Shown piece by piece: positions 1 through 9,291 of a DNA stretch of 64,000 bases. The translations under genes and the position numbers were made by a program. Origin of the DNA: Persicitalea sp963803495. GTDB taxonomy: Bacteria > Bacteroidota > Bacteroidia > Cytophagales > Spirosomataceae. The stretch is taken from assembly GCA_963803495.1 (NCBI GenBank), contig CAWDMP010000002.1:3596001-3660000 (forward strand), read 5' to 3'. The notes beneath the pieces are model-generated. The model worked only from the letters and a program-made list of their open reading frames with translations. It had not been told where the DNA came from and ran no database searches. Every line of letters starts with the position of its first letter. Position 1 is the first letter of the stretch.

Positions 1-1111
1 TGAAGAGGGGCTGAACGAGTTCCACCAAAGCAAGTGCCAGGATCAGACTTAATCCATTCAGAAGAAGTGCTTCCAGCAGATGCTGGCAGAACAAGTCGAA
101 CTGAGACGCCCCCGTCATTTTTCTTACCCCTAGTTCTTTGGCTCGCTCGTTGAAGCGGGCCGTAGTCAGGTTAAGGTAATTTATCCAGGCAATCAAAAAC
201 ACAAAGAGAGCGATTACCAGTAGCACCGACACCATTAGTCTGCTGCCCATCGGGCCAATTTCCCCGATCAAGTTGGAGTCCAGGTGAAGGTTCGTGAGAG
301 GTTGTAGCAGTAGTTCGCGTTTGGGGGATTCGCCAAGTGTTTGGGCAACAAATTCCGGCAATTTACTTTCTAAGAGTTCAGCTGAAGTACCCGGCCCGAG
401 CGTTGCGTAGGTATAAAAACTATCTCCCCAGTTCGACAACTCGGCTTCACCGCGAGAAAGCAGCCGAAACGACACCAACGCGTCGATTGAAAGATGCGAG
501 TTAGCTGGAATCGGGGCAAGGACGCCTGTGACCGTAAAATAGCTGACGTCTTCGTAGTTGCTGCCAGTCCAGTCACCGTAACCACCCGTCATTTTTAGCG
601 TCTGGCCAATTGGATCTTGGGAGCCAAAGTACTTCTGGGCAAGTTTCTGGCTAATAACCATCGACTTTGGCTCGTTTAAGGCGCTGGCCGGATCGCCTTG
701 TAGCAATGGGAATGTAAAAAAGGTCAGAAAATTCGGATCGGCCATCACGATATTATCTTCCCGAAAGAGTTGCTTTTGACCCTTAGTTTCGTGGCTCAAC
801 AGGGCTTCGGTTCGATGGAATCGCACGACAGAAGAAATCTCGGGAAACGCACTGGCCATAGCTGGCCCAACGGATGCCGGCGCAGTAGCCTTAGCGGTCA
901 GCGTTCCGTCCTGTTTTGCTTGATTGTACTGCAGCCGATAGATATCGGGTGCCTGCGAGTGAAACGAATCATAACTACGCTCAAAACTCACGTACTCGAT
1001 AATCAGCAGGCTGGAAGCCATTCCGACGGCCAACCCAAGCACGTTGATGGCTGAAAAAGTTTTGTTGCGCAACAGATTACGCCAAGCGATTTTGAGGTAG
1101 TTGGTGAGCAT
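1..1111 (-). CDS. ABC transporter permease, MacB/FtsX type (C-terminus beyond window)
   Basis: An open frame runs without a stop from the ATG at 1111 to the window edge (about 370 residues). It begins MLTNYLKIAWRNLLRNK, nearly the same as the start of the complete permease just upstream, and has an N-terminal membrane helix, a periplasmic MacB_PCD-like domain, and then the first FtsX block (a membrane segment followed by NLTTARFNERAKELGVRKMT). The family normally has about 790-800 residues, so roughly half is missing. It is the last visible gene of a five-gene export operon and probably forms a heterodimer or a duplicated permease with its neighbour. The substrate cannot be read from the sequence; lipoprotein, lipid or peptide export is typical of the family. 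Confidence 0.88.
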   Translation of the reverse strand, partial: MLTNYLKIAWRNLLRNKTFSAINVLGLAVGMASSLLIIEYVSFERSYDSFHSQAPDIYRLQYNQAKQDGTLTAKATAPASVGPAMASAFPEISSVVRFHRTEALLSHETKGQKQLFREDNIVMADPNFLTFFTFPLLQGDPASALNEPKSMVISQKLAQKYFGSQDPIGQTLKMTGGYGDWTGSNYEDVSYFTVTGVLAPIPANSHLSIDALVSFRLLSRGEAELSNWGDSFYTYATLGPGTSAELLESKLPEFVAQTLGESPKRELLLQPLTNLHLDSNLIGEIGPMGSRLMVSVLLVIALFVFLIAWINYLNLTTARFNERAKELGVRKMTGASQFDLFCQHLLEALLLNGLSLILALALVELVQPLF

Positions 1112-1157
1112 TGGTTGAAGTTTTGAATGAAAATGTTTTAATTGGATTGAGTGCCTT

Positions 1158-3548
1158 CTACTCGCTCCTCAGACTCTCCACCGGACTCATCAGTGCCGCC
1201 TTCACGCTCTGGAAACTTACCGTCAGCAGTGCAATCCCCACCGCAAGTACCCCCGCCAGAGCAAAGTACCACCACTCGATGTCGATCTTGTAGGCAAAAT
1301 CCGCCAGCCATTCGTTCATGGCGTACCAGGCGATGGGCGAAGCGATGACGATGGCAATCAGTACCAGTTTTAGGAAATCTTTGGAAAGCAGAGTAACGAT
1401 GCTGGCGACGCTCGCGCCAAGTACTTTCCGAACGCCGATTTCCTTGGTGCGCTGCTCGGCGGTGAAGGTGGCTAGGCCGAAGAGACCAAGGCAGGCGATG
1501 AAAATGGCGATGCCTGCACAGCTAAGAAAGAGGTTTCCCTTTTGCTCATCGGCGTGGTACTGTCGGTCGAAAGTTTCATCCAGAAAGGTGTATTCGAAAG
1601 GTTTACCGGGATTCACCTTCTCAAACTGTTTTTTTGCGTAAGAAAGCGTCGAGGGGATATTTTTTGGCGCAATCCTAACCAGGAGACTGCTTCCCTTCTT
1701 CGGCGCAAACCTCAGTACCAGCGGCTCGATCTTGTGGTGCAGCGAGCGAAGGTGAAAGTCTTTAATCACCCCGGTAATGGGTACTTTTTTCTTGTTCACT
1801 TCGACCAGCCCGTCCGTGCGGTCTTTCCAGCCCAGCCGCCGGAGCATAGCCTCGTTGACAAATACCGCCTGGGTCGAGTCACCAGGCGAGTCCGGGGCAA
1901 AGTCGCGCCCCGCTGCCAGGCCGATATTCAATACATCCAGGAAATCCTCGTCCACATCGAAATATTCGGTAATAACGTCCTGTTTGGCCCCTTCCCGGTA
2001 AAAGATGAATGACATGAGACTATTCATCTCCTTGCCAATGGAGCCATTGGTAAGGCTCACGTTCTCGATGGCCGGGTTTTGCAACAACGCGCTTTTCAGG
2101 ACAGCGGCAGACTGCTGGGACGAAGGGCTTTTGAGTGAAAAGGCAAGTACCTGCTCCTGATTGAAACCCAGTCCGGTGTGCCGCATGAATTGCAATTGAC
2201 GGTACACCAGCATCGTGCCGACGATCATTATGATGGAAATGGCAAATTGTGCCACTACCAGCGATTGTCGCAGGAATACGCCCCTACCTGCCCCCAGTAG
2301 GTTGCCTTTCAAGACATCTACCGCCTTGAAGCGTGAGAGAACGAAGGCAGGATAAAGACCGCTCAAAATGCCAATCAGGAGGGTCAGGCCCACCAACGCG
2401 AGCAAAATGGGACCATGCCAAATGGACAAAGAAAGCGATTTGTCGGCCAGTGAGTTGAAAGCAGGCAGGAGCGCGTACAATAACACCAGCCCCACTACCA
2501 TGGCCAGGCAAGTCATAAGCAGCGATTCAGCCATGAACTGTCCTATCAACTGAAATCGTTGGGAACCAACGGCTTTGCGAACCCCAATTTCTCTGGCTCG
2601 GTTGGTGGAGCGGGCCGTAGCCAGGTTGACGTAGTTGAACAGGGCGATCAGCAGGATGAATAACCCTACCGCCGAAAATACGTACACGTAGCCCAAACTA
2701 CCCCCATTTTCTTCCCCCATCAGGTGCGAGGAATGCAAGTGGATGGCAGCCATCGGCTGAAATGTTATGTCGAACAAAACATCCTCGTCACCCTCGTCAC
2801 CAATCGCCTGGGCGATGTATTTCTGGTAGAAAGCCGTCATTTTGCCTTCCAATTTCGATCCATCGCTTTCATCGCTGAGCATCAGGTAAGTCGCAGAATT
2901 GAAATCGTCCCACGAACGCAGATTCACCTGACTCACGGCAAGATTGGCGTAGGGCATGGCAGCGGCGAAATCCAGATGATGGTTGACGGACGGATCGCCT
3001 ATGACCCCTGTGACGGTAAATGGGGTACTTTCTTTCACCATCACCGTTTGGCCCAGTTTCGCTTTTTCTTCGCCGAACAAATCGGCCGCCAGCTTTTCTG
3101 TCAGCACGATCCCGTTGGGAGTCGATAGAGCGGTTTGCGGATTACCTTCGATAAAAACGTAATCGAAAAAGGAAAATAGACTGGAATCAGCGTAGATAAC
3201 CTTCGGCGCGTACAGCGACTTGTTACCCGTCTGGAATAGCGTTGCATCGACCCTTTTAACTCTCAGCGTATTCAGTACCTCGGGATAGTCCTGTTGCAGC
3301 GCCGGGCCAAGCGGCGGCGGGGTGTCGCGCAACCGAAACTCGTTATCCGACCACTTGATATGCAGATTCGTACGAAAGATCTTCTCCGTATTCTGATGGT
3401 GCTGGTCAAAAGTCAGTTCGTCCAATACCCAAAGTCCTACCAATAGACTACAAGCCAAACCGAGCGCCAGTCCGATGATATTGATAGCCGAATACACTTT
3501 GTTGCGCAGCAGATTTCGCCAGGCGATTTTGAAGTAGTTGGTAAGCAT
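1158..3548 (-). CDS. ABC transporter permease, MacB/FtsX type
   Basis: This inner-membrane permease of 796 residues has the usual Bacteroidota double-FtsX layout. There is an N-terminal helix (about residues 18-42), a periplasmic MacB_PCD-like region, and a first FtsX block near 290-410 containing REIGVRKAVGS. A second helix near 430 leads to a second periplasmic domain and a C-terminal FtsX block with KEIGVRKVLGA near 700. The EIGVRK coupling motif is the signature of this family. It lies 19 bp downstream of the GIN-domain gene and 46 bp upstream of a second similar permease, in the same direction as the ATPase and membrane-fusion genes, so all five probably work as one exporter. The exported substrate is unknown. 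Confidence 0.93.
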   Translation of the reverse strand: MLTNYFKIAWRNLLRNKVYSAINIIGLALGLACSLLVGLWVLDELTFDQHHQNTEKIFRTNLHIKWSDNEFRLRDTPPPLGPALQQDYPEVLNTLRVKRVDATLFQTGNKSLYAPKVIYADSSLFSFFDYVFIEGNPQTALSTPNGIVLTEKLAADLFGEEKAKLGQTVMVKESTPFTVTGVIGDPSVNHHLDFAAAMPYANLAVSQVNLRSWDDFNSATYLMLSDESDGSKLEGKMTAFYQKYIAQAIGDEGDEDVLFDITFQPMAAIHLHSSHLMGEENGGSLGYVYVFSAVGLFILLIALFNYVNLATARSTNRAREIGVRKAVGSQRFQLIGQFMAESLLMTCLAMVVGLVLLYALLPAFNSLADKSLSLSIWHGPILLALVGLTLLIGILSGLYPAFVLSRFKAVDVLKGNLLGAGRGVFLRQSLVVAQFAISIIMIVGTMLVYRQLQFMRHTGLGFNQEQVLAFSLKSPSSQQSAAVLKSALLQNPAIENVSLTNGSIGKEMNSLMSFIFYREGAKQDVITEYFDVDEDFLDVLNIGLAAGRDFAPDSPGDSTQAVFVNEAMLRRLGWKDRTDGLVEVNKKKVPITGVIKDFHLRSLHHKIEPLVLRFAPKKGSSLLVRIAPKNIPSTLSYAKKQFEKVNPGKPFEYTFLDETFDRQYHADEQKGNLFLSCAGIAIFIACLGLFGLATFTAEQRTKEIGVRKVLGASVASIVTLLSKDFLKLVLIAIVIASPIAWYAMNEWLADFAYKIDIEWWYFALAGVLAVGIALLTVSFQSVKAALMSPVESLRSE

Positions 3549-3567
3549 AACTCGAAGGAGTTTAGGG

Positions 3568-4518
3568 TTATTTGTTAAGCTTCACCGTGCGGCCTTCGTC
3601 GCGAACACTTACAGTGAGGAACGGGCGATCAGTCAATCTTTTACCGCGCATTACTGAATTAGTTTGCTTACTATCGGCAACATAAATGACCGTTCCGATA
3701 GGGTACTTTTTTTGTCGTGTCGCGAACGGAGCCATCATGAAACTTTCCGTACCGTTCCCTGTTTCGCTAGGTTTGTAAGAAACTAACGTCACTTTGCGGG
3801 GAAGCAGACTATTGTTTTGAAACTGGAATTTAATCTCACGCTGAGTCTGCCCCCTACTTTTGATTTGACTGCTTCCTACATTTCTTTTTTCGTTTGCCAG
3901 ATTGGTAATAGAGCCGTTTCCATTCTTTACCACGTTGACTTGCTCCGCATTGATACGAATATCAGCGTTAGCTCGAACTATGACGTTGGCTGTCTGCGCC
4001 AACAATTGGTCTGCGGTGACGTTACCGTTTGCCGAACTATTCAAGTCAAATTGGTCTACCTTTCCCGTCAATGATATGTCTCCATTAGCATCGTTTGTCA
4101 GTGTGAAGTTTTCGGTTGCTATACCGCTCACTTCTACATTTCCGTTCGAACCGTTTCTTAATCCCGACAGGGTAGGTGTACTGATCTGGATTCGCATATT
4201 ACTTTTGCTAATCCAGAAAAGAGAGCCACTTGGCTCTTTGAGGGAAAGTTTCAGAATATTTCCCTCGTTTGAAATTTGAAGATATGGGACAAAATTGTCA
4301 TCGATAGCGATATCAATCAAGTGTTCCGAACCGCCAACCTCAACAATGAATTCGGCTGGAAACTGATCGATTTCAATGAACTTGAAAGGTTTGACCGTTC
4401 GACTTTCGTGCATTATGTACCCACTACCACGCAATGCCTTGTATTCGGTGCGACTATTCTTTTGGGCGCTGGCATTGCAGGATAGAATAGCGATCAATAA
4501 AAGGGGTAAAATTCTCAT
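3568..4518 (-). CDS. Secreted GIN-domain (DUF2807-like) protein
   Basis: A 316-residue protein with an N-terminal signal peptide ending near CNASAQ (the cysteine at about residue 14 could also make it a lipoprotein). Residues about 45-200 look like the GIN domain (DUF2807, putative auto-transporter adhesin head): a repetitive beta-rich stretch with many short N/G turns such as LRNGSNGNVEVSG and LTNDANGDISLTG. The C-terminal 100 residues are basic and unassigned. It sits inside the ABC export operon between ATPase and permease, which suggests a periplasmic or surface factor used with the exporter, or a cargo; that role is inference. Confidence 0.75.
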   Translation of the reverse strand: MRILPLLLIAILSCNASAQKNSRTEYKALRGSGYIMHESRTVKPFKFIEIDQFPAEFIVEVGGSEHLIDIAIDDNFVPYLQISNEGNILKLSLKEPSGSLFWISKSNMRIQISTPTLSGLRNGSNGNVEVSGIATENFTLTNDANGDISLTGKVDQFDLNSSANGNVTADQLLAQTANVIVRANADIRINAEQVNVVKNGNGSITNLANEKRNVGSSQIKSRGQTQREIKFQFQNNSLLPRKVTLVSYKPSETGNGTESFMMAPFATRQKKYPIGTVIYVADSKQTNSVMRGKRLTDRPFLTVSVRDEGRTVKLNK

Positions 4519-4635
4519 AAGGTAGGTAAATCTATTTGGCCAATTAAAGTTTTCTAAAACCGCTTTTAGAAGATGAAGAAGTAAAAAAGGAGGGCATCAT
4601 CATCGATAATATCCTCCAATCTTTCTTCTTACTTC

Positions 4636-5313
4636 CTAAATATGCACCTTCTCCGTCACTACCTTCCCATCAAACAAATTCACAGTCCGGTGAGCAAAGC
4701 CTGCGTCGTAGGGCGAGTGCGTCACCATGATGATGGTTGTGCCGCCTTCGTTGAGCTGCTTGAGAAGGTTCATCACCTCCTCGCCGTTTTTGGAGTCCAG
4801 GTTACCCGTCGGCTCATCCGCCAGGATGATCTTGGGTGTGGCGACCACGGCGCGGGCGATGGCCGTGCGCTGCTGCTGTCCACCGGAAAGCTGCTGCGGG
4901 AAGTGGTTGCGGCGGTGCATCATGCTCATGCGCTCGAGGGCCGCCTCCACACGCTGCTTGCGCTCGTCGGGGGGCGTGTTGAGGTAGAGCAGGGGTAGTT
5001 CCACATTCTCGTACACCGTGAGTTCGTCGATCAGGTTGAAGCTCTGGAACACGAAACCGATGTTGCCCTTGCGAATCTGCGCCCGCTGCCTTTCGGACAT
5101 ATCGGCCACCTCGGTTTCGTAGAACCCATAGGAGCCTTCGCTGGGGTTGTCGAGCAAACCCAGGATGTTGAGTAGCGTCGACTTGCCGCAGCCCGAGGGC
5201 CCCATGATGGCGACAAATTCGCCGTCCTTGATGGCAAGGTCGATACCGTTGAGGGCCGTCGTTTCCACTTCTTCGGTGGAGAATACTTTTTGGAGGTTCT
5301 TGATGTCAAGCAT
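4636..5313 (-). CDS. ABC transporter ATP-binding protein, LolD/MacB family
   Basis: A 225-residue cytoplasmic ATPase with all NBD motifs: Walker A GPSGCGKST near residue 38, signature LSGGQQQRTAIARA near 142, and Walker B IILADEPTGNLDS near 163. The family powers MacB/FtsX-type permeases, and two such permeases lie downstream in the same operon. The start ATG at 5313 gives the canonical MLDIKNLQKVF opening. It is separated from the membrane-fusion gene by a 90-bp gap carrying a GC-rich inverted phrase repeat. Confidence 0.95.
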   Translation of the reverse strand: MLDIKNLQKVFSTEEVETTALNGIDLAIKDGEFVAIMGPSGCGKSTLLNILGLLDNPSEGSYGFYETEVADMSERQRAQIRKGNIGFVFQSFNLIDELTVYENVELPLLYLNTPPDERKQRVEAALERMSMMHRRNHFPQQLSGGQQQRTAIARAVVATPKIILADEPTGNLDSKNGEEVMNLLKQLNEGGTTIIMVTHSPYDAGFAHRTVNLFDGKVVTEKVHI

Positions 5314-5337
5314 TTTTTGCGTTTGGTTTTATTAGGT

Positions 5338-5403
5338 TAAAGAGATTACCGCGAGGACGCTAAGGCGCAAGGTTTTTTCCTCGCGCCCTCGCGTCTTTGC
5401 GGT
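5338..5403. repeat. GC-rich imperfect inverted repeat between operon genes
   Basis: Two related arms, CCGCGAGGACGCTAAGGCGC... and the complement of ...CCTCGCGTCTTTGCGGTT, flank a short T run. Aligned by eye they match at about three quarters of positions, so a hairpin is possible. It fills the gap between the membrane-fusion stop and the ATPase start. It belongs to the same class of short-period intergenic phrases seen elsewhere in this window. Confidence 0.6.
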
Positions 5404-6718
5404 TCAAAATTCGAGTACTTCATTATCACCGAAATTCTCATACGAACTGGTAATGACTTTCTCACCGGGTTTGAGACCTTCCAAAACCTCGTAAAACTCA
5501 GGATTTTTCCGACCCAGCGTGATATTCCGCTTACTTGCCCGGTTGCCGCTTTCGTCCACGATGTACACCCAGTTGCCGCCTGTATCGGAGAAGAAGCCGC
5601 CGACGGGTAGGAGGGTAGCCTTCGAGGGTTGGCCGAGTTGGAGGCGAATCGGGGCCGATTGTCCGCGCTTGATGCGTTCGGGAGCCCCCTTTGCAAAGCG
5701 CATATCGACCTCAAAACGGCCGCTGCGTACTTCGGGATAGATTTTCACGATTTCCAGGCCGTAGGGCTGTCCGTCGAAATCCATGCTGCCGGCCAGGCCG
5801 ACGAAAATCCGGGAAATGTAGTGTTCGTCCACATCGACGCGCATCTTGAAGCCGTCGAGGTCGTCGATCTGACCGATATTCTGGCCCTGATTGATGTTGG
5901 AGCCTACTTCCACATTCATGGAAGATAGCAGTCCACGCACGGGTGCTTTCACGACCAGATTGTCCAGCGTCTGCCGCCAGAGGGCTACGTTCTTTCTGCG
6001 TATTGGCCAAGGTACCTTCCAACTGCGAAATCTGCATCTTGGCGTTTTCTTCCTGGTACTTCTGCGACTCGACTTCGATAGTACGCTGCTGCGTCAGGCG
6101 CTCGTAGTCGCGCTTGGTCGTGAGATATTCGGCCTCGGGAATCACCTTGTCGCGGTAGAGTTGCACGTTCCGCTCGTGGGCATCTTTGGCCTGGGCGATC
6201 TGGAAGTCCAGTTCACTGAGCGTTTTTTGGAGGTTGAAGCGTTCGACGCGCAGCCGCTGACGGGTGTTTTGCAGGTCGTTCACCAAGCGGCTGGCTTCGG
6301 TTTCCGATTGCAGGAAGTTCAGTTTCAGGCTTTGGTTTTCGAGTTTCAGAAGTACCTCGCCTTCCTTCACCATATTACCGCCTTCGGCCATTTTCTGGGT
6401 GACGTAGCCGCCCACGATGGCGTCGAGCTGGATGGTCTTGAGCGGTTGCACGACACCCGTCACGACGATGAACTCATCGAATTCGCCCTGGCTGACGGTA
6501 GAAATCGTTACCTTGTCCTGCTCAACGTTGAGCTTGGAACGTTTGTCGGCCCAGATGAGTTGGTACAGTATGAAAGCCAGCAGCAGCGTACCCGCCACAA
6601 TGTACCCAATGCGCTTGGGGTTCCAGAATTTTTTCTTCTTCCCCTTGTCCATGCCGGATTGGCTGAGGGTGGAGTCCGGCATTTTGCCAAAGGGTGATGG
6701 TTTTAAATCGGTAGCCAT
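5404..6718 (-). CDS. HlyD/MacA-type membrane-fusion protein (frameshifted near 5992)
   Basis: Two overlapping frames make one adaptor protein of about 435 residues. The N-terminal part (start ATG 6718) has a cytoplasmic lead, a membrane helix IGYIVAGTLLLAFILYQLIW, a biotinyl-lipoyl-like half (TGVVQPLKTIQLDAIVGGYV) and a long coiled-coil hairpin. The frame then breaks after ANTQKE near 5992. The second frame continues NVALWRQTLDNLVVKAPVRG, the expected return strand, through the beta-barrel to GEKVITSSYENFGDN. The family links an inner-membrane ABC permease to an outer-membrane channel. It is the first gene of the export operon. The break is either a sequencing indel or a recent mutation; both halves otherwise look intact. 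Confidence 0.88.
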
Positions 6719-6795
6719 TTATTCAGTGGATAATTAACAATTGATAATGGACAATGCGCTGGGTGATGATTTTTTCCGGCGTCTGTTCAAGTACA

Positions 6796-6811
6796 TTCAA
6801 TCCCTATGCCA
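6796..6811 (-). promoter_or_regulatory. Sigma-54-like promoter for the ABC export operon
   Basis: Read on the minus strand the site is TGGCATA-GGGA-TTGAA, against the consensus TGGCACG-N4-TTGCW. The GG and the -12 dinucleotide have the required spacing, but the -12 GC is GA here. It lies about 78 bp upstream of the membrane-fusion start and points toward it. A sigma-54 activator gene is divergently encoded next door, which supports the call. Confidence 0.5.
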
Positions 6812-6886
6812 GAAGGCCGACTGTTTATTAAAACTCTGATTTACAGTGAATAGCCAATTGGTCAGAAATTGTTTAGTGTTCATTAT

Positions 6887-6912
6887 CGGACACCCTTGTC
6901 CGGCAGCGGACA
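6887..6912. promoter_or_regulatory. Three-half-site inverted-repeat array, probable activator enhancer
   Basis: CGGACA (6887-6892), TGTCCG (6897-6902) and CGGACA (6907-6912) alternate in orientation with 4-bp spacers, so half-sites repeat every 10 bp on one DNA face. It is about 75-115 bp upstream of the sigma-54-like promoter, the usual place for an NtrC-type enhancer. Binding by the adjacent regulator is inference. Confidence 0.6.
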
Positions 6913-7104
6913 GTAGCGACAATCAGCCGTTTTTCTAACCGTTTCTTTGTTGATACCTTAGCGAATGCCGTTTTTAGCGAAATATTTGTTTTTGGGGCGT
7001 TGGGTACCAGGTTTTCAAACCTATTCACAAATTGTGAAAACAAAGCCATGAAATTGCTTTAAGCCAATATCCACTTTCTTCACTTACGCCGAAACCAGCG
7101 ACCC

Positions 7105-7137
7105 AATACCTAACAACCTAACGCCTAACAACCCCCG
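7105..7137. repeat. CCTAACAA-type phrase repeat
   Basis: An AT/C-rich phrase with three CCTAAC units ending directly at the ATG of the response-regulator gene. Close variants occur near 16384, 19860 and 21072 and inverted near 16304. Apart from this phrase and the two regulatory sites, I see nothing else in the 419-bp gap 6719-7137. Confidence 0.6.
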
Positions 7138-8490
7138 ATGCTACTCTCCGAAACCAAACTACTCATAGTCGACGACGACGTCGATGTACTAAGCGCCGCC
7201 AAGCTACTTCTGAAACGCCATTTTAAGCAAGTCGACATTGAGAAGAATCCTGAGAAAATACCATTCTTGCTCAACAATGGCGGGTACGATGCCATCTTGC
7301 TCGATATGAATTTTACGCGCGATGTGAGCAGCGGGCGCGAAGGCTTTCAATGGCTCGACCGCATCCTGGATCACTCGCCGAAAATGACCGTCATCATGGT
7401 CACGGCCTACGGGGACGTGGAGATGGCCGTACGGGCCATCAAGGCCGGCGCGACCGACTTTGTGCTAAAACCCTGGGAAAACGACAAGCTACTCGCTACG
7501 CTCGAAAAAGCATTGCAGGGGAAAGGCATCGACCAAGATGCCGAAAATACCGCCAACCGCAAGCTGGTCAAAAGCAATCTCATTGCCGAGAGTGCCTCAA
7601 TGCGCCAAGTACTCGATACCGCCGAACGGGTGGCCCCGACCGATGCCAATGTCATCATATTGGGCGACAACGGTACGGGCAAAACGCAACTCGCCCGGTA
7701 CATCCACGACCTCTCACACCGGGGCGAAAAACCGTTTGTTTGCGTGGACTTGGGAGCTCTGAGCGAGAATCTGTTTGAAAGCGAATTGTTTGGCCATGTG
7801 AAAGGCGCCTTCACCGATGCCCGCGACGACCGCGCCGGTCGGTTTGAGGAAGCGCAGGGCGGCACGATCTTTCTGGACGAAATTGGGAATCTGCCGCTGG
7901 CCCTGCAATCGAAATTACTGACCGTAATTCAGGAACGGCAAGTGACGCGCGTGGGAGCGAACAAGCCCGTGTCGGTGGATGTGCGGTTGCTGTGCGCCAC
8001 CAACCGCGACATCGAGAAGATGGTGGCGCAAAACGACTTTCGGCAGGACCTGCTCTACCGCATCAATACCATCGAGCTGGAGCTGCCCCCCCTCCGCGAA
8101 CGGCCCGACGACATCGCCCCGCTGGCGGAATACTACCTGAAGGAATTTAGGAAAAAATACAACCGTCCGGTCACTGGCATCGGTACGCCGCTCCTCAAAA
8201 AAATGCAATTGTACGATTGGCCCGGCAACATCCGTGAGTTGCAGCACGCCATCGAACGGGCAGTGATTTTGTCTCAGGAGAAAATCCTGCAACCCGACGA
8301 CATGTTCCTCAAAAATGTAAGCCTTGACGCGGAAGCCACCTCCGCCACAGCCTTCGACCTGGAAGACATGGAGAAAAACATGATCTTGAAAGCACTGAAA
8401 CGCTACAACGGCAACATCACCGACACCGCCCGTGAACTGGGCCTAAGCCGCGCCGCGCTGTACCGTCGGTTGGAGAAATACGGACTTTGA
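7138..8490 (+). CDS. Sigma-54-dependent response regulator, NtrC family
   Basis: A 450-residue transcription activator with three domains. The receiver (1-120) has acidic pocket residues DDD at 12-14 and phospho-acceptor Asp56 in LLDMNF. The AAA+ domain (about 150-385) has Walker A GDNGTGKT, the sigma-54-contacting GAFTDA loop, and an arginine-finger region. The C-terminal Fis-type HTH is NITDTARELGLSRAALYRRL. No partner histidine kinase is in this window. It is divergent from the ABC export operon, whose upstream region carries an inverted-repeat array and a sigma-54-like promoter, so it most likely activates that operon. Confidence 0.95.
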   Translation: MLLSETKLLIVDDDVDVLSAAKLLLKRHFKQVDIEKNPEKIPFLLNNGGYDAILLDMNFTRDVSSGREGFQWLDRILDHSPKMTVIMVTAYGDVEMAVRAIKAGATDFVLKPWENDKLLATLEKALQGKGIDQDAENTANRKLVKSNLIAESASMRQVLDTAERVAPTDANVIILGDNGTGKTQLARYIHDLSHRGEKPFVCVDLGALSENLFESELFGHVKGAFTDARDDRAGRFEEAQGGTIFLDEIGNLPLALQSKLLTVIQERQVTRVGANKPVSVDVRLLCATNRDIEKMVAQNDFRQDLLYRINTIELELPPLRERPDDIAPLAEYYLKEFRKKYNRPVTGIGTPLLKKMQLYDWPGNIRELQHAIERAVILSQEKILQPDDMFLKNVSLDAEATSATAFDLEDMEKNMILKALKRYNGNITDTARELGLSRAALYRRLEKYGL

Positions 8491-8506
8491 AAAAAATGGC
8501 CGACAA

Positions 8507-9238
8507 TCAGCCGTTCCACCCTTCCCCCGTCAACCTTCCCCCAAAGAATCCTTCCACCGCCACGGGTTTGAATCTGGCGAAGAGCTCTTCTTGATACCAG
8601 CCGCGCTGCCGGGTTTTCTGCACAATCTCCTTGTGGCCGGGCTGTTGGTAGGCAAATTTCTTCAATGAACTCACGCTGTCCCACACGCTGATGGTAGCTT
8701 GCTGGGTGACGGGGTTCTCGCCAATGCCCATCGCCAGCAAAGCGCCTTCCGACCGGGCCAGTGAAGCGTGCGCTTTGGGTACATGACGCCAGAAATCCCA
8801 TAATTTTCCAAGATTGATCTTGGCCCGCGTCAGTACCACCACCGGGCCCTTGCTCGCCTGACGCGCCCGATGGGAAACCGGAAATGGCTCCGTACCGTCC
8901 CATTGGCCGTGGGCTTGCAGGGGTACCATCTTGATCGTGTCGTGCGCCGAGGCGCGGGCGACGTAGTCGCAGAAAAGCGGTGAAGCAAAAAAGGCGTCGG
9001 CCTGTCGGTCGTTTTTCCATTGCGCCAAAAAAACGTACTGTCCGAAGTCGGGGGTGAGGTCGAACCCGTTGCGGCCGCAGCCCAACATGCGGCCAAAGGT
9101 AGCCCCGGGCGGGTCCTGCAAAAGGCGTTGCCCCATTTGTCCAAATGCCCACCACTTTTGACCGGTGGCAAATTTGAACAGGGTAAATGTAGTAATGGGA
9201 GAAGAAGCGTCGTAAGGTTCGAGCGTGCGGTAGGCCAT
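8507..9238 (-). CDS. CrtA-like (spheroidene monooxygenase-type) protein
   Basis: About 243 residues from the ATG at 9238; an in-frame TTG at 9271 would add 11 residues, but MAYRTLEPYDASSPITTFTL is the more natural start. The sequence resembles CrtA-type carotenoid monooxygenases: an early F-x-TGQKWWAFGQMG block, MLGCGRNGFDLTPDFGQY, and a later GENPVTQQATISVWDS block. That family oxidises carotenoids with a haem cofactor. Other carotenoid genes are not visible here, so the true substrate is open. It follows the ABC ATPase gene by about 50 bp on the same strand, and its stop lies 17 bp from the convergent regulator stop. Confidence 0.7.
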   Translation of the reverse strand: MAYRTLEPYDASSPITTFTLFKFATGQKWWAFGQMGQRLLQDPPGATFGRMLGCGRNGFDLTPDFGQYVFLAQWKNDRQADAFFASPLFCDYVARASAHDTIKMVPLQAHGQWDGTEPFPVSHRARQASKGPVVVLTRAKINLGKLWDFWRHVPKAHASLARSEGALLAMGIGENPVTQQATISVWDSVSSLKKFAYQQPGHKEIVQKTRQRGWYQEELFARFKPVAVEGFFGGRLTGEGWNG

Positions 9239-9291
9239 GCGTGGAATATAGTGGTAGAGCCAGGCGTACAAATACCGTTCCCGCTGCCAGG

